Below are positions 22,634-26,405 of a stretch of 26,405 nt of DNA, piece after piece. The translations under genes and the position numbers were made by a program. Source of the stretch: Methanobrevibacter sp. (GTDB lineage Archaea > Methanobacteriota > Methanobacteria > Methanobacteriales > Methanobacteriaceae); contig JADLKP010000007.1 of NCBI GenBank assembly GCA_016838945.1, positions 1-26,405 on the forward strand, in the 5' to 3' direction. Within the stretch, counting starts at the first letter, position 1. Each line of letters opens with the position of its first letter. Below the pieces are notes generated by a model that saw nothing but the letters and a program-made list of their open reading frames with translations, ran no database searches and was not told where the DNA came from.

Positions 22634-22691
22634 GGTAGTCAAACTAAAGAAAATCTTTAGATTGACCACCAATATTCAAAAAAGGAATATT
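22634..22691 (-). terminator. Tandem hairpins after glnA
   Basis: The first hairpin, AATATTC/GAATATT with a 7-nt loop (22671-22691), abuts the glnA stop. The second (22634-22670) has paired blocks GGT/ACC, GTCAA/TTGAC and CTAAAG/CTTTAG with a 5-nt loop and only two mismatches. Probable termination or 3'-end protection of the glnA transcript, which separates it from the glutamate synthase operon. Confidence 0.6.
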
Positions 22692-24032
22692 TTAAACGTC
22701 TAAGTATTGATCTCTTTCATAATCGAACACTTGTATTCTGTAAGCATCCCATTCAGCTCTCTTGATGGTGTAAAATTGATCAAACACTTTTTCTCCAAGA
22801 GCATTTTTAACTACATCATCTTGCTCCAATGCATGGTATGCTTCCCATAAGCTTGTTGGCAAGTTATCAATGCCTCTTTGGAGGATTTCATCTTCATTTA
22901 ATGCGAACAAGTTTTCTTCTGTTGGTTCACCAGGGTCAATCTTATTGTCCAAACCATCTAAACCGGCTTCAAGCAATACTGCAAATGCCAAGTATGGGTT
23001 ACATGATGGGTCAGGTGACCTGCATTCGATTCTTGTTCCTAATCCACGGGATGCAGGAATTCTGAGTAAAGTTGATCTGTTTTTAAATCCGTAAGCTATG
23101 TAGCAAGGTGCTTCATAACCTGGAACTAAACGTTTATAAGAGTTAACTGTTGGGGATAGGATTGCTGATAAAGCTTGTGCATGTTTCAATAATCCTCCTA
23201 TGAAGTATAATGCTTCCTGTGAAATTTGGTTTTCGGTGTTAGGGTCATAGAAAATGTTTTCACCGTCTTTAAATAGACTTTGGTTACAATGCATTCCACT
23301 ACCATTGATTCCCAAGAACGGTTTTGGCATGAATGTTGCTTTGAATCCTAAGTTGTGAACAACCGCTTTGACAGCTTCCTTAAATGTAATTACTGCATCA
23401 GCTGTTTTTAAAGCGTCTGCATATTTAAAGTCCACTTCATGCTGTCCTGCTGCCACTTCGTGGTGGCTTACTTCCACATCAAAACCTAATTGCTCTAAAC
23501 CAAATACGATTTCTCTTCTAATGTCAGTACCTTGGTCCAATGGCTCTACATCAAAGTATTCCGCTTCATCTGCAGGGATGTAATTTCCGTTTTCATCCTC
23601 TTTTACAATAAAGAATTCTGGTTCAGGACCCATATTGAATTGATATCCTCTTTTTTCTGCTTTTTCCAATGCTTTTTTAAGCACTCCTCTTGGATCTCCA
23701 TCATATGGTTTTCCTTCTGTAGTGAAAATGTCACATATGAATCTACTGGTTCCTTTTGATTCAGGCCTCCATGGAATTGTTGAGAAGGTGTTAATATCTG
23801 GTTTTGCAAGCAAATCGCTATCATTGATTGAAGCCAATCCTGCCACTGAGGACCCATCAAACAATAATCCCTCATTAACTATATCCTCAATATCATCAGC
23901 TTTTTTAAGAGGAACTGCCATACTCTTTGGCAATCCATGTATGTCTGATAATTGCAATTTCAAGAATTTTATATCATTTGCTTCAACTGTTTTAATTATT
24001 TGGTCTAACTTATCGTCTTTTACTGACATCAT
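22692..24032 (-). CDS. glnA: Glutamine synthetase, type I
   Basis: ATP-dependent synthesis of glutamine from glutamate and ammonia, the main ammonia-assimilation step; normally a dodecamer. The 446-residue protein has the expected landmarks: LLFDGSSVAGLASINDSDL near 56-74, PEPEFFIV near 140, EVAAGQHEVDFKYADALKTAD split near 193-213, GINGSGMHCNQSLF near 243-256, the Arg-rich NRSTLLRIPASRG near 317-329, and RIECRSPDPSCNPYLAFAVL near 333-352. At the position of the adenylylated Tyr of enteric GS (NLYDLP) it has NLFALN, so it is not adenylylated there, as in the GSI-alpha group. Two Met codons open the frame after GGATGTGA; either could be the start. The promoter carries an NrpR-type operator, so repression when nitrogen is plentiful is likely. 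Confidence 0.97.
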   Translation of the reverse strand: MMSVKDDKLDQIIKTVEANDIKFLKLQLSDIHGLPKSMAVPLKKADDIEDIVNEGLLFDGSSVAGLASINDSDLLAKPDINTFSTIPWRPESKGTSRFICDIFTTEGKPYDGDPRGVLKKALEKAEKRGYQFNMGPEPEFFIVKEDENGNYIPADEAEYFDVEPLDQGTDIRREIVFGLEQLGFDVEVSHHEVAAGQHEVDFKYADALKTADAVITFKEAVKAVVHNLGFKATFMPKPFLGINGSGMHCNQSLFKDGENIFYDPNTENQISQEALYFIGGLLKHAQALSAILSPTVNSYKRLVPGYEAPCYIAYGFKNRSTLLRIPASRGLGTRIECRSPDPSCNPYLAFAVLLEAGLDGLDNKIDPGEPTEENLFALNEDEILQRGIDNLPTSLWEAYHALEQDDVVKNALGEKVFDQFYTIKRAEWDAYRIQVFDYERDQYLDV

Positions 24033-24119
24033 TTCACATCCTTTTTTGAGATATCATCCATTCACTTGAATAAGTGGAAAGTAGAAACCTTCGACTGAAA
24101 ATTAATTGGATTCATAGTC

Positions 24120-24137
24120 GGAAGGAAACTTCCTTCC
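24120..24137 (-). promoter_or_regulatory. NrpR-type operator at glnA (two overlapping sites)
   Basis: The 18-mer GGAAGGAAACTTCCTTCC is a palindrome apart from its two central bases. It contains two overlapping GGAA-N6-TTCC motifs (24120-24133 and 24124-24137), the binding pattern of the methanogen nitrogen repressor NrpR. The palindrome extends outward with TAGT/ACTA. It lies at the expected transcription start, about 25 nt from the TATA box, where bound repressor would block polymerase. The repressor gene itself is not in the window. Confidence 0.75.
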
Positions 24138-24158
24138 TACTATAGTTTATCACTATTG

Positions 24159-24167
24159 ATATATAAA
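24159..24167 (-). promoter_or_regulatory. TATA box of glnA
   Basis: TTTATATATC on the minus strand matches the archaeal TATA consensus. The start site would fall near 24138, inside the operator, giving a leader of about 105 nt before glnA. Confidence 0.65.
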
Positions 24168-24443
24168 CATTTTGAATAAAAAATGAACAATAAAAAATAA
24201 ATTAAACAAATATTTTCTAAATCTTCAAGTGATTTTTAGCCAATATTGGTTAAAATTGAGGATTGTTCAGTGAAAAATAAATTCAGGAAAATTTTGTACG
24301 ATAAAAATAAAAAGAAGGAGGATTTAGAAAAATCGATTGATTGAAGGAAATTTTAAAAATGAAGTATTTTTTAAAAAAAAAATAGGATAAATGTGTTGGA
24401 AAAAATCAAAAAAATGAAAAATAGAAAAAAAAAGAAAAAAAGA

Positions 24444-24488
24444 AAAAGTTTTGATCAAACTTTTGCGAGCGAAGCGAGTAAAAGTTTG
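24444..24488 (-). terminator. Alternative hairpins at the end of the MFS gene
   Basis: Hairpin A pairs CAAACTTTT (24456-24464) with AAAAGTTTG (24480-24488) around the GC-rich GCGAGCGAAGCGAGT. Hairpin B pairs AAAAGTTT (24444-24451) with AAACTTTT (24457-24464) around a 5-nt loop. Both use the same middle arm, so only one can form at a time. On the minus strand a long T-rich run follows. The structure starts one base after the MFS stop. Likely terminator; see the related hairpin after uS2. Confidence 0.65.
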
Positions 24489-24489
24489 G

Positions 24490-25917
24490 TTATATCGCAT
24501 CTTCAATTTGGTTTTCTGCAATTGAAATGCCTTCATCACTATCTTCAGCACCATCTCTAATGAATAGGACCACAATAACTAAAGAGATTACACATAATGC
24601 AGCCATAAACAAGGAAGTTTGGGTGAAAGCACTTACTGTAATCTTGTTATGTGCCACATAACCTCCAGTGAATACTGTAAGAAGTGTTGCCGCTACAGCA
24701 GATCCGCTAGCACCGATTATTTGCCTTACGGTGTTGTTGATTGCAGTAGCGTCTTCGATATTTCCTTTTGCAACAGATAAAGTCCATGTTACAGCAGGCA
24801 TTAAACCTAAACCTGCACCGATTGCCCTAATAATTTGAGTTGCAATCATATATTCCAATGGTGTAGCAGCTGTATAGGTTGACATGATATAGTAACCTAC
24901 GATAGAGAATATGCAGGACAATATAAGCACTTTTTGAACTCCGAACTTTTGAGCGAGCAACGGACCTACGAAATTGAATACAATCATCACCAATGTTGCG
25001 GGCAATAGGACAATTCCGGATGTGGTTGCAGATTGATTGCAGACACCTTGCACAAACAATGGCATTAAGACATATAATCCGCACATTGTAAAGTACAGGA
25101 TTGATGAAAACAGTGTACCGAAGAAGTAATATTTGTGTATAAGGATTCTTAAATCAAGCAACGGGCTTTCAATATTGAATTGCCTATATACAAATATGAC
25201 TAAAGATATTAAACCAATGATAATAGGGGCGATTGTATTTGTCAAATCAGCGCCATAATCTGCGAAATTGGTTAATCCCAATAGCAATCCCACACAGGCA
25301 AGAACAGACAAGACCAATGAAATAACATCTAAAGGATAATCACCGGTTTCAAATTCTAATTTTACAAAGAAGACTGCAATAGACATCAATATCAATGTTG
25401 CAATTGCAAACAGTAAGAATATAAATCTCCATCCCATAGTGTCAATGATATAACCTCCAATGGTTGGTGCGAGAGCTGGAACTACTCCAATAATAAAACC
25501 AAATAATCCCATATATACTTGCCATTTGTCTTTAGGAATTATTTTTAAGAGTACAATCTGTGTTACTGGAAGGAGAACACCTGCTCCGATTCCTTGAATT
25601 ACCCTTGCTAAAATTAGGAAATATATATTCGGTGCAATGAATGCTAAAACTGTACCAATGAAAAATACCACTAAAGAAACGATAAGTATCTTTCTGATTT
25701 TATAAGAACGTGCAATATATGCAGAAATAGGTATCATTACACCTAAAACAAGTAAGAATGAGGAATAGACCCATTGTGCTATGGTTGAAGAGACATGAAA
25801 ATCACTCATAATACCTACAACACCCGTGGTGACTACAGTTTGTGCAGTTGAGAGCAATGCTGCAGCTATTACGAAAACGATTAATGCTGTTGTATTTTTG
25901 TCAAAATTCACATTCAT
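24490..25917 (-). CDS. MFS transporter, DHA2 (EmrB/QacA) type
   Basis: Integral membrane protein of 475 residues, with a dozen or more hydrophobic segments, predicted to export drugs or other small molecules by proton antiport. The first helix begins near residue 10. Family marks are YIARSYKIRKILIVSL (a loop 2-3 motif A variant, near 67-82), ARVIQGIGAGVLLPVTQIVLL near 104-124 split around the motif B region, and the antiporter motif C GVVPALAPTIGGYIID near 144-159. The second half has ASGSAVAATLL near 410-420. The C-terminus is short and acidic (SDEGISIAENQIEDAI). The ribosome site is weak (GAGTGTTATT). Five copies of a 17-bp repeat lie just upstream. The substrate cannot be told. A small winged-helix gene lies upstream on the same strand. 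Confidence 0.88.
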   Translation of the reverse strand: MNVNFDKNTTALIVFVIAAALLSTAQTVVTTGVVGIMSDFHVSSTIAQWVYSSFLLVLGVMIPISAYIARSYKIRKILIVSLVVFFIGTVLAFIAPNIYFLILARVIQGIGAGVLLPVTQIVLLKIIPKDKWQVYMGLFGFIIGVVPALAPTIGGYIIDTMGWRFIFLLFAIATLILMSIAVFFVKLEFETGDYPLDVISLVLSVLACVGLLLGLTNFADYGADLTNTIAPIIIGLISLVIFVYRQFNIESPLLDLRILIHKYYFFGTLFSSILYFTMCGLYVLMPLFVQGVCNQSATTSGIVLLPATLVMIVFNFVGPLLAQKFGVQKVLILSCIFSIVGYYIMSTYTAATPLEYMIATQIIRAIGAGLGLMPAVTWTLSVAKGNIEDATAINNTVRQIIGASGSAVAATLLTVFTGGYVAHNKITVSAFTQTSLFMAALCVISLVIVVLFIRDGAEDSDEGISIAENQIEDAI

Positions 25918-25926
25918 AATAACACT

Positions 25927-26001
25927 CTAAATCTAATTAATTTCTAAATCTAATTAATTTCTAAATCTAATTAATTTCTAAATCTAATTAATTTCTAAAT
26001 C
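25927..26001. repeat. 17-bp tandem repeat upstream of the MFS gene
   Basis: CTAAATCTAATTAATTT is repeated exactly four times (25927-25994), with a fifth partial copy to 26001. The array starts 10 bases upstream of the MFS ATG, so it forms the leader and possibly the promoter. Each unit has a TAATTA core flanked by AAAT and ATTT, an operator-like near-palindrome. Confidence 0.9.
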
Positions 26002-26190
26002 CCATAAATGGATTAATTAACATAAGTAAGAATTAATCTGATTAATCTTTTTTATTTACTAATAATTATTTTGTTTAATTATTATATAAATTTTTTCAAA
26101 TAACCTGAAAATTAAGTCAAATAATGAAAATAATGAATAAAAAGAGAATATGAAAAATAAAAAAGAAAAATGAAAATTAAAAATTAGAAA

Positions 26191-26373
26191 TTATTTATCA
26201 GCTAAAGTCCAATAACATCTTTTTGGAGAAACAATTGTTTCATCTTTCTTCAATTCTTTCATGATCTTATCGACTTCCTTCTTTTCTACACCAGAAATTT
26301 CACTTACTTTTGTAGCGTTTAAAGGTTCTTCTGAGTTTTTGAATGCTTCAATTACTTTTTCTTTATCAGACAT
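26191..26373 (-). CDS. Small winged-helix DNA-binding-like protein (60 aa)
   Basis: A 60-residue, Lys/Glu-rich protein. MSDKEKVIEAFKNSEEPLNA is followed by TKVSEISGVEKKEVDKIMKE (about 21-40), which reads as a helix-turn-helix. The KKDETIVSPKRCYWTL stretch would be the wing. This is the size and layout of small MarR/ArsR-like winged-helix proteins found in methanogens and bacteria. One cysteine (C53) is near the end. A perfect GGTGAT site sits 4 nt before the ATG. It lies upstream of the MFS exporter on the same strand after 273 nt with no other gene, and may regulate it, by position only. Confidence 0.78.
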   Translation of the reverse strand: MSDKEKVIEAFKNSEEPLNATKVSEISGVEKKEVDKIMKELKKDETIVSPKRCYWTLADK

Positions 26374-26405
26374 TTTATCACCGTTTAATTTTTATTTAAT
26401 TAATT

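Larger units (their letters stand above)
24033..24489. other. 457-nt region between glnA and the MFS gene
   Basis: No gene seen; an F-rich frame overlapping the MFS end is a shadow. The region holds the glnA leader, operator and TATA box (24120-24167), a CCAATATTGG palindrome at 24240-24249 of unknown meaning, long A-rich runs (T-rich on the minus strand, 24365-24447) suited to terminating the MFS transcript, and the alternative hairpins at 24444-24488. Confidence 0.6.

Noticed and set aside
24240..24249. CCAATATTGG as a second glnA operator
   Set aside because: It lies about 75 bases upstream of the TATA box and does not match GGAA-N6-TTCC; a 10-nt palindrome of this composition can occur by chance.
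24324..24575. 83-residue Phe-rich frame at the end of the MFS gene
   Set aside because: It overlaps the MFS gene in another frame and runs through poly-T; low complexity only.

Overview
This is a strongly AT-rich archaeal chromosome segment, almost certainly from a Methanobacteriales methanogen and most likely Methanobrevibacter. The pointers are archaeal RNA polymerase subunits (Rpo3 with an Fe-S domain, Rpo6, Rpo10), archaeal-type ribosomal proteins (including eL18), mevalonate kinase plus isopentenyl phosphate kinase for archaeal lipids, an F420-hydrogenase-beta-like protein, TATA-box promoters and GGTGAT/GGAGG ribosome sites. Nearly all genes lie on the minus strand, so transcription runs right to left.

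Layout from left to right: (1) 121-1999, isoprenoid genes ipk and mvk. (2) 2193-3547, a small accessory patch: a 47-residue Cys-rich protein and an iron-sulfur flavoprotein on the plus strand, and a glyoxalase on the minus strand. (3) 3624-12135, the conserved translation/transcription cluster, read as uS13-uS4-uS11-rpoD-eL18-uL13-uS9-rpoN-rpoK-eno-ferredoxin-uS2-MEMO. A tRNA-Ser(GGA) gene precedes it. (4) 12674-15577, an island of poorly characterised genes (TPR-like, SHOCT, and a 185-residue unknown) with tandem repeats and a large hairpin. (5) 15578-24032, nitrogen assimilation. Glutamine synthetase glnA has an NrpR-type operator at its start site. Downstream of it is a five-gene unit encoding a split archaeal glutamate synthase (amidotransferase, GXGXG domain, FMN/Fe-S synthase domain), an FrhB-like protein, and a KaiC-like/ATP-grasp pyruvate-kinase-like protein. 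(6) 24490-26373, a DHA2-type MFS exporter and a small winged-helix protein.

GlnA would make glutamine, and the split glutamate synthase would turn glutamine plus 2-oxoglutarate into glutamate. No GltD-like NADPH subunit is encoded in the window. The FrhB-like protein in the operon is the obvious candidate electron-input subunit, possibly from F420H2 or ferredoxin.

The most striking observation is that this FrhB-like protein appears circularly permuted. Its FrhB C-terminal half comes first, then a double [4Fe-4S] ferredoxin module, then the FrhB N-terminal half. Other points of interest are the degenerate PPDK-like protein in the same operon, the overlapping double NrpR-type operator, tandem repeats in the upstream regions of the glutamate synthase, MFS and glyoxalase genes, a 47-bp duplication after rpoK, and a related pair of GC-rich 3'-end hairpins.
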